A DNA stretch of 64,000 bases from Globodera rostochiensis. Lineage: Eukaryota; Nematoda; Chromadorea; Rhabditida; Heteroderidae. Of this stretch, positions 35,747 through 47,650 are shown one piece after another (within the stretch, counting starts at the first letter, position 1; every line of letters starts with the position of its first letter). The notes below the pieces were generated by a model that saw only the letters and a list, made by a program, of their open reading frames with translations, was not told the DNA's origin and made no database searches. Both the position numbers and the translations under genes were made by a program. Where the stretch lies: contig JAEVLN010000004.1 of assembly GCA_018350325.1 (NCBI GenBank), positions 2,976,001 to 3,040,000 on the forward strand. Direction: 5' to 3'.

Positions 35747-36526
35747 ATGACGACACAATTCCCCTCAAAATGTGCGGGCTTCGAAGCCCTTCTTCAACAC
35801 TTCCCGTCGATTTACTCAGTCAAAATCGTCGCAATAACCATCACAAATATTTTGAGCAGCGCTGTGCAGGCCAACTTCTTTGACAGGGACAGAGCGTCAC
35901 AGCATCCACTTCACATGACAACGCATCAGCTTGTCCACACATTTGAAACCATAGAACAGTGAAATAAACGCCCGATTATTTTTTTCTTGTCTGATAGTTC
36001 TCATCCAAAAAAGACAGTGTGATTAATAAACTTGTCTGATTATTAATTTTAACATGCAAAATATTTCTTCAATCTAATCGTTTTAAAAAAGGTGCTCCAC
36101 AAATTGCCCAAGACCGTGTGTGATGCAAGTTCTGGAAGAGTTGGAAATGATGCCTCGATGGATTTGCGACCCCTCACAGGTGGAACAAAACAACGTAGGT
36201 CAAGGGAACACCAACTGGCCTTAAAACTCCCCCCCCCCCCGGCGGCCGTCGGTATATCCCTCACAGCTACAGCTCTCAAAGCTACCTACTTCCCAAACCA
36301 CAACTTTAAGGCACAACACTCCATCCTGACCAAAAATGCTCCATCAAATGCACGTTCTCTAAGGCCGCTGCTTAACGACGCCGGCAATGCTGACGGAGGC
36401 GCACTTTATGCACTCAGTCACAACCAATTCCTTCTGATAATTGCGCCCGTCGCGTGCCTGCTCATCCTTTGCGTAGCCATTTCCCTGAGACGGTGTAATG
36501 CCTCCTCATCGATGGCCGCCATTTAA
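35747..36526 (+). CDS. Hypothetical small protein with C-terminal membrane segment
   Basis: This gene is not recognised. A pyrimidine tract ending CTCTGTGTTAG lies 6 bases before the ATG at 35747, which looks like a spliced-leader acceptor and favours this start. The first exon encodes MTTQFPSKCAGFEALLQ and a hydrophobic stretch (IVAITITNILSSAVQA). A second exon, opening after AAAAAAG near 36092, gives about 145 codons to the TAA ending at 36526. Near its end is a clear 20-residue hydrophobic segment (FLLIIAPVACLLILCVAIS) followed by basic residues and a short tail. The intron boundaries are not fixed: possible donors lie at about 35860 and 35930. A C-tail anchored or type I membrane protein is possible. 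The second exon also contains a C10 run encoding a proline patch. Confidence 0.4.
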
Positions 36527-36829
36527 ACTGCCTTTGAGCAACAAAATGCATTCATCATTCACAATGATACTTTACACGTGCAATAAGTTAACAGAAAAGA
36601 GAACAAAGCGGGAATGAAAATAGTCATGGTAGGGACGTATCCAGCAATTTTTTTCGGGGCGTAGGGGGGTCTATTAAGAAAATTGACCCATTTACCAACC
36701 CCCCGCCCTCTGGCTACGTCCCTGAGTCAAGGGTGTGTGTTCACATTACATTAAGGTCATTAGGACGATTGATCTGCTCCAAAAATATCCCCAAATACTT
36801 AAAATGACTCTGAAAAATAACGGCTACAT
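36527..36829. other. Intergenic stretch with MITE-like element
   Basis: This is the gap between the stop of the small membrane-protein gene and the stop of the convergent RAB-6 gene. Apart from the inverted-repeat element at 36630-36725 nothing is seen. Confidence 0.5.
36630..36725. mobile_element. Short MITE-like element, TAGGGACGTA/TACGTCCCTGA inverted ends
   Basis: The left end TAGGGACGTATCCAGC and the right end (reverse complement TCAGGGACGTAGCCAG) are inverted repeats. The inner parts, GGGGCGTAGGGGGGT and CCAACCCCCCGCCC, also pair. Related end sequences occur near 4120-4135 (CCTGGCTACGCCCTC) and 49765-49800 (CGTAGCCAGCCGTGG, with a G run), which suggests a dispersed G-rich family. Confidence 0.65.
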
Positions 36830-38027
<1,198 letters not shown>

Positions 38028-38642
38028 AGTTAACGTAAACCTGTATAAACTTTTCTGAATTTATGTATGTATTAATAGTTTCGGCCATTCGAAAGCCTAG
38101 GAATGTTTAGGTTGTCAAACGTTGAGGCGTTCGAAATTTTTGGTCCTTTAACTATTTTGAGCTTTCCAATTGCTTAAAAGCTCAAAAATAATACGGATTC
38201 GTAAAGCTCAGTTTAATTTACATTTCTTCAATTTCGCAAAAGCCAACAAACATTTTTGACCCTGTCAGTCAGAATGCCATTTTTGAATTTTGCATTTAAA
38301 ATAGAAGGCCAACAAAGATAAGAAAATATTATCTTACTGATCGAATTAATCAATCAACCACACTCATTAAGTTGTCTTGTGAACTATTAAGCTATTAACT
38401 ACAAAGTCCAAAGTGCATTCTTGAACGTAGCGTCATTTCTGACGATTCTCTCTTCATTTTACTCAACCAAACGGGAGCTAATTGTATGATTTTCAACAAG
38501 AATGCTATCATTATCGCTTTGCTCGAAATGCCTATTCAAACGCCAATTTTCGGCTTCTTCTAGATTATTTGCGACTTCAACTTCCGGACTTAATTTTGGT
38601 AGGATTGTTTAATTTATTTTTGTTTATTTTTTTAGTTGGAGA

Positions 38643-40587
38643 ATGATTCAAGTGTGTTTTAATTGGATTCATTTTAAAATGAAAAAGGATATTTATGTAA
38701 ATTTAGAACTCACTGAAGATCAAAAACAACTTTACACGGCTGTGAAGAAATTTACTCAAGATGAAATTGTTCCCAAAGCTGCCCATTATGACAGAACAAT
38801 GGAGTTCCCCTGGGAAGTGATAAAGAAGGCGCATGCCAATGGCTTTATGAATGTCGACATTCCATCGGAGTACGGTTAGTTTGCAAAGCTGCTATAATTT
38901 TAAATTGAATTGAATTTTTAGTTTGAATGTAATTTTCTCATTTTGAGGAGGACTTGATCTGGAACTTGTGAGCAATGTGCTGATCAGTGAGACAATTGGA
39001 TACGGATGCACCGGAATTGGAACCGTAATCTTGGGAAATGACTTGGCCGCAACACCTCTGATCATTGGGGCCAGTGAAGAAGTCAAAAAGAAATTTTTGT
39101 CGCGTTTGATCGATGAGCCTATAATGGCGGTGCGTTCATTTTTATATTCCTTTGGGGTAAACTAATGGTTTATGTCTGTTTATCTTTTGACATATTTTTG
39201 ACATATTTAGTCTTATTGTGTGACCGAACCAGGTGCCGGTTCTGACGTTGCTGGACTAAAAACGAAAGCAGAGAAGAAGGGCGATGAATGGGTTATTAAT
39301 GGATCGAAGGCAAACAGAAACCTCTATTGAACTACTCCGTTGGTTTGTTCATTCATTCAGATGTGGATTACCAATGGAGGCGTTGCCAACTGGTATTTTG
39401 TGCTTGCCAGGACTGATCCGAAAGCATCAACGGGAACGGCGTTCACCGCGTTTGTTGTCGACGGGGACACCCCAGGAATTGTTCGAGGGAAGAAGGTGGG
39501 AAGGGACACGTGTTCTAGATTTTTTTTTCTCTTGTTCTTTGAATATTAAATGTACTATAATCATCCCTTTTTTTTCATAGGAAATCAACATGGGTCAACG
39601 ATGTTCCGATACTCGTGCCATTAGTTTCGAAGACGTTGTTGTGCCGTCTTCGCAAATTATTGGCGCAGCCGGCGAAGGATTTAAAATTGCGATGAAAACA
39701 TTCGACAAAACGAGGCCAATTGTTGCGGCTTTGGCCGTGGGACTTGCCGCCCGGGCGTTAGATGAAGCATCGAAATATTCGCTTGAGCGTAAAACCTTTG
39801 GTGTGCCAATTGCACAGGTTAAAACATTTACTGCATTAATTTGAAATACAAATTTTTTTTTAAATCAAAATCTCTGTTATCATACAATGTCCAGTTAAGC
39901 ATTTCACGAAAAATCGCGATTTCACATTTTATGCGATATCTTTTTTTTTGGAGAAACTGCACATCAAAAATATGTCGTTTTTACTTTGACTGTTTTTGTT
40001 TGCCTGCATATTTTTCATTTTATGTTGTTCAGCACCAGGGTGTCTCATTTCTGCTGGCCGACATGGCGATAAATTTGGAGCTGTCACGGTTGATGACGTA
40101 CAAAAGTGCACAAGAGGTCGATTCGGGCAGGCCCGGGGCGTATTGGGCGTCGATCGCAAAATGTTTTGCTGCTGACACAGCAAATCAGACGGCAGCAAAT
40201 ACTGTCCAGGTGTCTTTTGATGAACATGAGCAGTCCGATTTTTGAAAATCTTAGAGATTTATAGAATAAAATTTGGAATGAATATTACAGGATCGGAATT
40301 TTGACCATGAAAATACGTTTTAACAGATATTCGGTGGGAATGGCTTCAATACGGAATTTCCGGCCGAAAAACTGATGCGCGATGCGAAGATCTTCCAAAT
40401 TTACGAAGGTGCCATTCCTTTTTCACATTCAGTGCATTAAAGAATAACTTTCTCTCATAGGCACCTCCCAAATCCAACGGCTTGTGATTTCTCGTCAACT
40501 GCTGCAACGGTGCTGTTTTCTAACAGTTAATTTTAAGTGTGTTTTCTTTTTAGAGTTGCTCAAACCGGATCTTCCTATGTTTTTTAA
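38643..40587 (+). CDS. Medium-chain acyl-CoA dehydrogenase, tandem copy 1
   Basis: This is the first of two tandem acyl-CoA dehydrogenases. A long T tract ending TTTTTTTAG lies 7 bases before the ATG at 38643, a likely trans-splice acceptor. The first exon gives [18 protein letters not shown] and [11 protein letters not shown]. Then come [16 protein letters not shown], the family signature [11 protein letters not shown] (39215), [71 protein letters not shown] and [11 protein letters not shown]. The catalytic glutamate of MCAD (YEG in YEGTSQIQ) is kept. A last short intron joins LLQR to [10 protein letters not shown] with TAA at 40585-40587. The enzyme would oxidise medium-chain acyl-CoA with FAD and pass electrons to ETF. 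Unlike copy 2, no clear arginine-rich mitochondrial presequence precedes the catalytic part. Either an upstream exon is missed or its location differs. Confidence 0.9.
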
Positions 40588-40809
40588 CACTTTTATTTGA
40601 CGATTCAAAGATTTTTAGAATTTAAAAGACTGTAATAATTTTCTTTGTGTGTTTAATATAAATTGATTTGTGTCTTTTGTAAAATTGTGTATAGTAAAGT
40701 ATAAACTTTGGTGGACATTTGGAGATTTTTACACAGCATTTGTTGCTTATAAATTAGACGATTTTATTTGTTATAATTTTGTTACTGCCATGTATAACCT
40801 TTTTTAGAG

Positions 40810-42853
40810 ATGCTTTCGAAAAAACTTATCACTCTCTGTTCTGACACTTTGCCTGGTTGTTTGGCGTCCAGGCGGCCGATCAGTTTTGACTTGTCTGACC
40901 AGTGAGTTGAAGTGGCCGCTTTGCAATGCTTCATTATTCATCATTTAGGCAAAAGGCCATCCAAGAGGGCGCTTTTAAATTCGCGAAAGAAGTGATAGCG
41001 CCGAAAGCGGCGGAATATGACAAAACGATGGCATTCCCCTGGGATATCATCAAGCAGGCACATGCCCTGGGGCTGATGAACCCGACCATTCCCGAGCAGT
41101 ACGGTGGGTGTTTTGTCTTATTCTTCTGGTCTTTGCTGGGACATTTCGTTTTTGAAGTTACGCGTTCACTGCTTGCGACGCTTTTTTAATGTGTATTGGC
41201 GCGATATCAACAATATTGAGTGAATTTATTTAAATTTTTGCTTGCAGGGGGACCTGGCTGTTCAAGTTTGGAAACTTCATTGATCATTGAGGCGCTGTCC
41301 TTCGGCTGTTCGGCAATCCAACTTGCAATTATGGGCCCTTCGCTTGCGTTGGCACCGCTTCTGTTGGCCGGCAACGAAGAGCAGAAGAAAAAGTACGCGG
41401 GCATGTTGGCATCAGAGCCGTTGATTGCCTCGTATTGTGTGACCGAGCCCGGGGCAGGCTCTGACGTGAGCGGAGTGAAGACAACCGCCGTTCTGAAGGG
41501 TAGGGTTTTTTTTTCACAATTTTGAAAACCTGCAACAATTTGACTAATTTTGTAATTGTGGGGTTTGTAGAAAATAAATTAAATTTTATTCTAACTAAGG
41601 TGACAAATGGCTGATCAATGGAAGCAAGGCATTTACATAATTGAAGTAGATAATTTTGGAGTTTTCCAACTTAGGCATGGATTACCGGTGGTGGGTATGC
41701 GAAGTGGTTCTTTGTTTTGGCAAGATCCGACCCGGACCCGAAAACACCAGCTGGCAAGGTAATGCTCACAAAATGCTGTTCTTATTTTTTACATTTCTTT
41801 AGGCGTTTACCGCGTTTGTTGTCGACGGGGACACTCCAGGAATTGTTCGAGGGAAAAAGGTACGTGGTGAAGGCATTGGAGCGGTTGTCTTTTGGACTAT
41901 GCACCCATTTAAATTTATGGCAATTTTTAGGAAATCAACATGGGCCAACGATGTTCTGACACTCGAGCCATTACTTTCGAAGACGTTCAAGTGCCAAAAG
42001 AAAATGTGCTGGGTGTGCCGGGCGCCGGTTTTAAAGTTGCCATGGGCGCTTTTGACAGTAGGCATTTTAAGGTTTGAATTTGAAAAATACTTTTGCTTTT
42101 AAGCAACTCGGCCCGGTGTCGCGGCGGGAGCTTTAGGTTTTTTGTTGAAAATGGAATTGTTAGTTTTAATGGATTTCAAAATATAGGCGTGGCGTGGAGG
42201 GCTCTTGACGAAGCTGCAAAATACTCACTTGAGCGCACAACATTTTCTGTACCGATCGCTCATGTATGAAAGTTGTCCAAAAAGTAGTCAGGAATTGATT
42301 TCGGGGGGGGGGGGGGGGAATAGCTCAAAATCGAACATCAGGATGGGGATTGGGGTTCAAACCCTTGGAGCGTTTCCATAACCGTCTAATGTTTTTGGAC
42401 TTATGTTGCACTTGTTTAGCACCAGGGCGTCTCTTTCATGCTAGCCGACATGACCATCAACCTGGAGTTGGCACGTTTGGCCACTTATCGGGCGGCGACG
42501 GACGTGGACAATGGCGTCCGTTCTTCCTATTTCGCATCAATCGCCAAATGTTTCGCTGCAGACACCGCGATGCAAACCACGACAAACGCTGTCCAGGTAT
42601 GGAACATTACGAAAGTATTAGCAAATACACTTTAGCAGTGGCAGACCTAGTACATCTTGTTACATAAAGGTCAATTAATTTACAGATTTTTGGTGGCAAC
42701 GGCTTCAGCACCGAGTACCCGGTTGAGAAACTGATGAGAGACGCCAAAATCTACCAGATTTACGAAGGGACTTCCCAAATTCAGCGTCTCGTCATTGCTC
42801 GCCAATTGCTTCAAAAAGTTGCTCAAACAGGAACTGCGTCAGCCTACGAATAA
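40810..42853 (+). CDS. Medium-chain acyl-CoA dehydrogenase, tandem copy 2
   Basis: The ATG at 40810 follows TTTTTTAGAG, again an SL-like acceptor. Exon 1 encodes a mitochondrial-type presequence, [18 protein letters not shown] then [12 protein letters not shown], joined across a short intron to [18 protein letters not shown]. Conserved parts follow: [33 protein letters not shown] (41430-41490), [85 protein letters not shown] and [19 protein letters not shown]. The sequence [14 protein letters not shown] holds the catalytic Glu. The stop is at 42851-42853. It lacks the Asn of the usual MWITNG motif (WITGG). Only 222 bp separate it from copy 1 and 248 bp from the NAD carrier downstream, all in one orientation. 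Intron positions partly differ between the copies. Confidence 0.93.
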
Positions 42854-43101
42854 ATACATCTATGCAATATATATTTTATACAAAATATTTTCAATCTTCG
42901 AAAAGTAATCACTGCCTTTATGTGTCCATGATGTTTCTTCCGCAAGACATTGTTTAATATAAATTTCATTTAATTAAAGCTGAGTTTACCAAATGAGCGC
43001 GACAATTTTAAAAATATTTGAACAAATGTGAATTGACTTATCTGTTTTGGTCGGAATATGGCTTTATGGTTGCGATTTTTTCATTTTCTTTTCAGCTTTG
43101 C

Positions 43102-44995
43102 ATGCTCTCTAATCACTCAGCTAAGCAACGTTACAAAGAATTTATTTGTGGATGGACTAGTACGTGACACCGGGGGTGCAACCGGATCCAAGAAAGTCTC
43201 CAGGATTCGGTTTCGGAATAAAACTTCCCAATTCTGTTACACCAAACTAATTTTTGAATTAATGTTAATGACAAAGAAAAAGAAATATTCAATTTCCTCC
43301 CAAAAATGTACCGAATCCGGTTACATCTCTGTTGTGGGGTGTGTGTAAAGAATTGTTATAATCGATGGTTTATGTTCAGCTGGTTGTATCGAGACGTGCA
43401 TTCTGTACCCACAGACAAAGTTGATTTTCCGACAGCAATTGCACAATGTGCTCGCCAACGACGCAATCGAACAGGTGGGGAACGGAAGAGCGCTAATTGA
43501 CTTAATTATTTAACAAAAAAGAAAGATGCCGATTTTAGCTTCGCCGCGAGGGCTTGCGTCATCTCTATCGTGGGCTCCTCCCACCATTGATCCAACGAAC
43601 AACAACACGCTCGATTATGTACATTGAGAAAATTGTTTAAAGGTTTTTGGAATAAAATTCGTTTTTCAGGTTTGGAACGTTTGGAAAATATCAACACGCT
43701 TTTGGATGTGATCCAAATGTAGCCAGTTTCACAATTTGTCATGCTGTCTCCGCCTTTCTTGGTTGGGCTTACAAATTAGTGTTCGTGGGGATAATTTCTT
43801 TAAAAGGGAATTCAAAAAAATTTTAGTTGTAACCGAAACCTTGAGTTGAATCCCAGAAATTAATGAAAGTTCCAAAATCTCAAGTTTTGCATTTCGCCTC
43901 CAATTACAATATGTATAATTGTTTTAGCCGGTGCAACGGAGGCCCTTTTGTGCCCTTTGGAGAGAGTGCAAACGCTTCTTCAAACCAGCAAACACCTTGA
44001 CAAGTTCAAAAACACGGCCGAAGCATTTCGCCTTATGTACAAGAATTATTCACCGAAAGAGTAGGTTTTGTAGCTGCCGCGCGGCTAAAATGTCACGCTG
44101 AATTAAATCGCATCGAAAAAGACATACAAATTAAATACGTTTGAGTTTTAAGTAGCTCAAATTACTTAAGCATTGAGGTAATTATAGTAATTAAATTGAG
44201 TTTTGCAGGTTCTATCGCGGGTTTTCCGTCATCGTTCTACGCAACGGGTAAAGATTGTATTGTTTAAATAAATTGAAATTGACTCAAACTTCTAAGACAC
44301 TGACTTGACTAAATTGCCATTAATCGCTTTTCACTTGGGAACTCTAAAAAATTTATGTAGAATTTTAGGTGCAGCAATATAATGTTTTTTACGTTGCGAG
44401 AGCCATTCCGAGAATTGGTTCTGAGGAAACTTTTTCAATCGAATGGAGGCAGAACGCAAACACAACATTGGTGCGCAAATTTTCTGTCCGGAGCTATTCT
44501 CGGAGCGTGTATATCGACCATATTCTTCCCATTTAATGTCATCAAAAGTCGGATGCAAGTCAGTTCTCAACAAGAATTCCCATTTTTGAATCTTTTATTT
44601 ACTTTTAAATTGGTAGAGCAGGATTGAAATCCCAGACTAGCATTTGAAATTGACCTGGGTTTGTCGGGAAGAATTCCAATTTTAATGATTATTGATTCTG
44701 AAGGCTTTATCGCATAAATTCTGGACAATTTATCTGATCTCCTTTTTTTTGAACTTTTACAACGGAACACAATCATTCTCCTTTACTTTTTCAGTCAAAT
44801 ATCGGCGTTGACTTCTGCACTCCCTGGGTTATGTTCAACAAAATTCTGGCCGAAAGGCAAGGATCGGTGCGCGCATTGTACCGCGGGGCTCAGCTAAACT
44901 TCACTCGTTCATTGCTTACCTGGGGCATCACGAACAGCCTTTACGAACTGTTTATGTATGAATTGTTTGATCACGAAAATGCCTCCCTAATATGA
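43102..44995 (+). CDS. SLC25A51-like mitochondrial carrier (NAD+ transporter family)
   Basis: The start at 43102 lies 6 bases after a strong TTTTCTTTTCAG acceptor. Exon 1 ([18 protein letters not shown]) is joined over a 270-nt intron to [18 protein letters not shown] and [14 protein letters not shown]. Further exons give [28 protein letters not shown] sequence, then [80 protein letters not shown] with FNVIKSRMQ, and [16 protein letters not shown]. The stop TGA is at 44993-44995. The three carrier repeats carry PQTKLIF, PLERVQT and PFNVIKS, the atypical first motif being shared with human SLC25A51. SLC25A51 imports NAD+ into mitochondria. It follows the two acyl-CoA dehydrogenases, whose pathway needs matrix NAD+. 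Confidence 0.88.
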
Positions 44996-46130
44996 TGATT
45001 ATCTATTGTATACTTGAAAGAGATGAAAAAATAGTCACTTTATCCGGCCTGGCCTTTTTAAAAACCCCAAAGAGACAATAAGTTTTTTAGGTCCAAAGAT
45101 CAAATACAGTCCAAGGCCGGATTAAACAGTCCGAAGGTCGAAAATTCGGACAGTATTTGGTTTGCTCAATTCGACCTTCACCAGTAGCCAATTTTTTCAT
45201 TGTATATATTGGACTGCATTTTAATATTAAAATTGGTAACCCAAAATCCCTGATGGACAAAGTCACTAATGTACAAAATCCCTAATCAGCCATAATGAGT
45301 ATCATGGAAAAATAATATTCGTTATACGCGCAACGATTAGTGCGCATAACGCGGGGACGGGATTCCCGTGTTTTTCCCGTTCCATTCGAATTTTTCAAAA
45401 AAATAAGTTTTTTGAGAACTTGTTAATTTTTGAAACACTTCGCCAAGGAATTGTTTACGAGAACTGGAAAAAAACTAAAAAAAATTTCCGAGAATGGAAA
45501 AGTACTGGACGAGAATGTCGTTCCCGCCTCCATATGGACAGAGTGGGACGAAGCCGTGAACAGATTTGGTTAACATTCACATCGGTGAATATTATCTCCA
45601 AAACATTCGATTAGTTGTATAGAATATGTATTGTATTAAATGGGCACTGTTCCGTACTTGAAGCTAATCTTTATTCCGCATCGGCGCATTAAAAAAGCCT
45701 AGACACATAGTAGGGGGCTCAGCTGGTTTTTTTCGAAAATATGCTTTTTTGGCTTCTTGGCAACAAAAAAAACATGGGAGGGAATCTTGGCTATTCAAAA
45801 CATTACTAAATTTATTAAGAGCTCTGATGTACATACTTAACGCTTTATTCGTTTTAGTGAGTTTATAGAACAATATGAATATATAGGAGGTACATACATA
45901 GTTTATAGAACAATATGAGTATATAGGAGGTACATACATAGTTTATAGAACAATATGAATATATAGGAGGTACATACATAGTAACAGTAACATCAGTGGT
46001 ATCATGGCGCACACAATATAATGGGTATTGATGGGAGTTTAACTTTCAATACAAATGGATGGAAAATCACATCACTGGGTAATAGCCTCCTCTTATCAGC
46101 CCATGTTCCTTCCAATTCATCGGATGTGAG
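44996..46130. other. Repeat-containing intergenic region between convergent genes
   Basis: No gene is supported. It contains an imperfect hairpin near 45320-45351, the exact 40-bp tandem repeat at 45861-45980 and AT-rich filler. Short frames (45420-45614, 45664-45939) have no domain. Confidence 0.5.
45861..45980. repeat. 40-bp tandem repeat, three nearly identical copies
   Basis: Units at 45861-45900, 45901-45940 and 45941-45980 start GTTTATAGAACAATATGA. Unit 2 differs from units 1 and 3 at one base (GAGTAT for GAATAT). There are no spacers between units, so this is a minisatellite and not a CRISPR array. Confidence 0.95.
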
Positions 46131-47323
46131 CTATTGCGGCGCATCTCTCTCGCCTGGTTGGAAGAATGTGAAGAAGCAGTGGAAGTTCACATCGATTGTT
46201 AGAGCTGCTCCGACGTTATCCATACCCTCGTAGCGAGGCGCAGAGAACAGGGTGAGTAGTTGGCGGTTGGTGAAGAATTCCGCTCCGTAATGAACGCACT
46301 AAAGATGTTCAAAATACAACATGAAAAAGGAAACCAACTCCATCCATATCTACCTGATGAGCGCGGACAACCATATCAATTCTGAGCAGCCTGCAGATTC
46401 TGGTAAGCACTTCCTCGCCGAATACAACGCTCAATCCTCGTGGACTTGGACGAACACCTTGAAGGCCAACTTCGGGATCTGCCCAGAGAATGTCGAGTTC
46501 CACTGATGGGTTTGGTGGGTCGAGCAGTGGACGTTGCAGTTCACGGAGTTGTTCCAGACTGCGCATATTGGGAGAAATGCCGCCATGCATGCCTGAACAA
46601 AAGATTCAATTAGAGTAAATCGTTTCGTTCTTTAATTCTTACATAGAATTCTTCTTCCAACTAGTCCAACGTACGGAAGCCAGGAAAACGTCTGATTGAA
46701 AAGCATCCAGATGCGCTCGCTATTCGGTTGTCCAAAACGGCGTTCAATCTCGTCGTAGAATCCATATCTTAATATGAAAATAAGACTTGCGCAATTCTGA
46801 ATGTGGTAAACTCACATTCGGTTGATGTTGCTGCACTCATGGTTGCCGCGCAGCACAAAGAAGATGTCCGGGTATCTGGCCTTAATAGGAAAATTAAGCC
46901 ACTGGTCGTTCAGAATTGTTCAGAAAACCTTACCTTGAAGCAGAAGAGAAGCACTGCTGTTTCAAGACTTCGGGCGCCTCTGTCGACGAAATCGCCGAGG
47001 AAGAGGTACTTCTTGTTCGGTGGGAAGCCAATTGTTGCGAAGATTTTCAGCAGATCCGCGAATTGTCCATGGATGTCACCGCACACGACGACAGGTGGTC
47101 TGATCTCGACAAGTGTCTGCTGCCTCCGGAGAACATCGATTGTAGTCTCGCACAAGCGTTGAATATCCTCCTGGGTGATCTGAAAAGGGGGATTTGACAA
47201 CTCATTAAGGAGGGAAAGCAATTCACTCACATTCTGCGTGAAATCCTGCGCAGACGTTCGTAGGACCTTCGCGATGATGACGTCCAATTGTCCAGTGCTC
47301 AGGGGGCCAGTGGTTGCTTCCAT
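46131..47323 (-). CDS. Divergent PP1-like serine/threonine protein phosphatase
   Basis: Minus-strand gene starting MEATTGPLSTGQLDVIIA at 47323. The PPP signature motifs are present: VVVCGDIHGQFADL, LFLGDFVDRGARSLE (canonical GDYVDRG), VLRGNHECSNINRMYGF and CMHGGISP. Metal-binding His/Asp/Asn residues are kept. Small introns of about 40-60 nt are inferred, including one near 46286-46330 that joins VDMDG to CVHYGAEFF. The C-terminal strand is unusual: LFSAPRYEGMDNVGAAL replaces the PP1 SAPNYCGEFDNAGA, so the reactive Cys of the beta12-beta13 loop is lost. The stop is at 46131-46133, after GERDAPQ. Nematodes carry many lineage-specific, often sperm-expressed PP1-like genes; expression here is unknown. 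A TATA box (TATATAA at 47423-47429, minus) lies about 100 bp upstream. Confidence 0.9.
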
Positions 47324-47422
47324 CGCTGGTTGGTGTTGTCGTCCGTCCTCTGATGAAGATTCACGTTGCTGGCGCGCTCAGATGAATTGAGACTGTTGAT
47401 GTCTGTGTAACTGAGCGGGTCT

Positions 47423-47429
47423 TATATAT
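47423..47429 (-). promoter_or_regulatory. TATA box of the PP1-like gene
   Basis: On the minus strand the sequence GCATATATAAGACCC lies about 100 bp before the ATG at 47323, a fitting distance for a core promoter with a short 5' leader. Confidence 0.6.
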
Positions 47430-47492
47430 GCAATTTTTCTTCTATGTATGTTGGCGTTTTATAATTTCAAAAACTTGCAACCACGTCCTCAC

Positions 47493-47500
47493 TATAAAAG
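47493..47500 (+). promoter_or_regulatory. TATA box of the Lys/Glu-rich protein gene
   Basis: TATAAAAG in the context CTCACTATAAAAGGAGG, with a pyrimidine-rich start region about 25-30 bp downstream. It lies about 65 bp from the opposing TATA box, so the two form a compact bidirectional promoter. Confidence 0.65.
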
Positions 47501-47650
47501 GAGGATTCTCGCTTCTCCAATCACTTTGAACACATTTCGCTTCTGGTTCCCGACAAACGACATCTGTGATCATCAACTTCTAGCGCGTAAGTTTTTTTTT
47601 TCAATTATTGATAGCTGTCAATTCACTTTTACTTTTCAGGAGACAAACAT

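Noticed and set aside
42300..42365. Possible tRNA or tRNA-derived SINE: TAGCTCAA box-A-like and GGTTCAAACCC box-B-like sequences.
   Set aside because: There is no D-stem or acceptor-stem pairing, and the region lies in an intron of the acyl-CoA dehydrogenase beside a G15-class run. The boxes are probably chance.
45085..45210. Imperfect inverted repeat (AGGTCCAAAGATCAAATAC / GTATTTGGTTTGC ... CGACCTT) suggesting another MITE.
   Set aside because: Arms match only partly and no clear ends are visible; too weak to list as an element.
45861..45980. Three regular 40-bp repeats, superficially CRISPR-like.
   Set aside because: Units abut with no unique spacers, and the genome is eukaryotic; this is a minisatellite.
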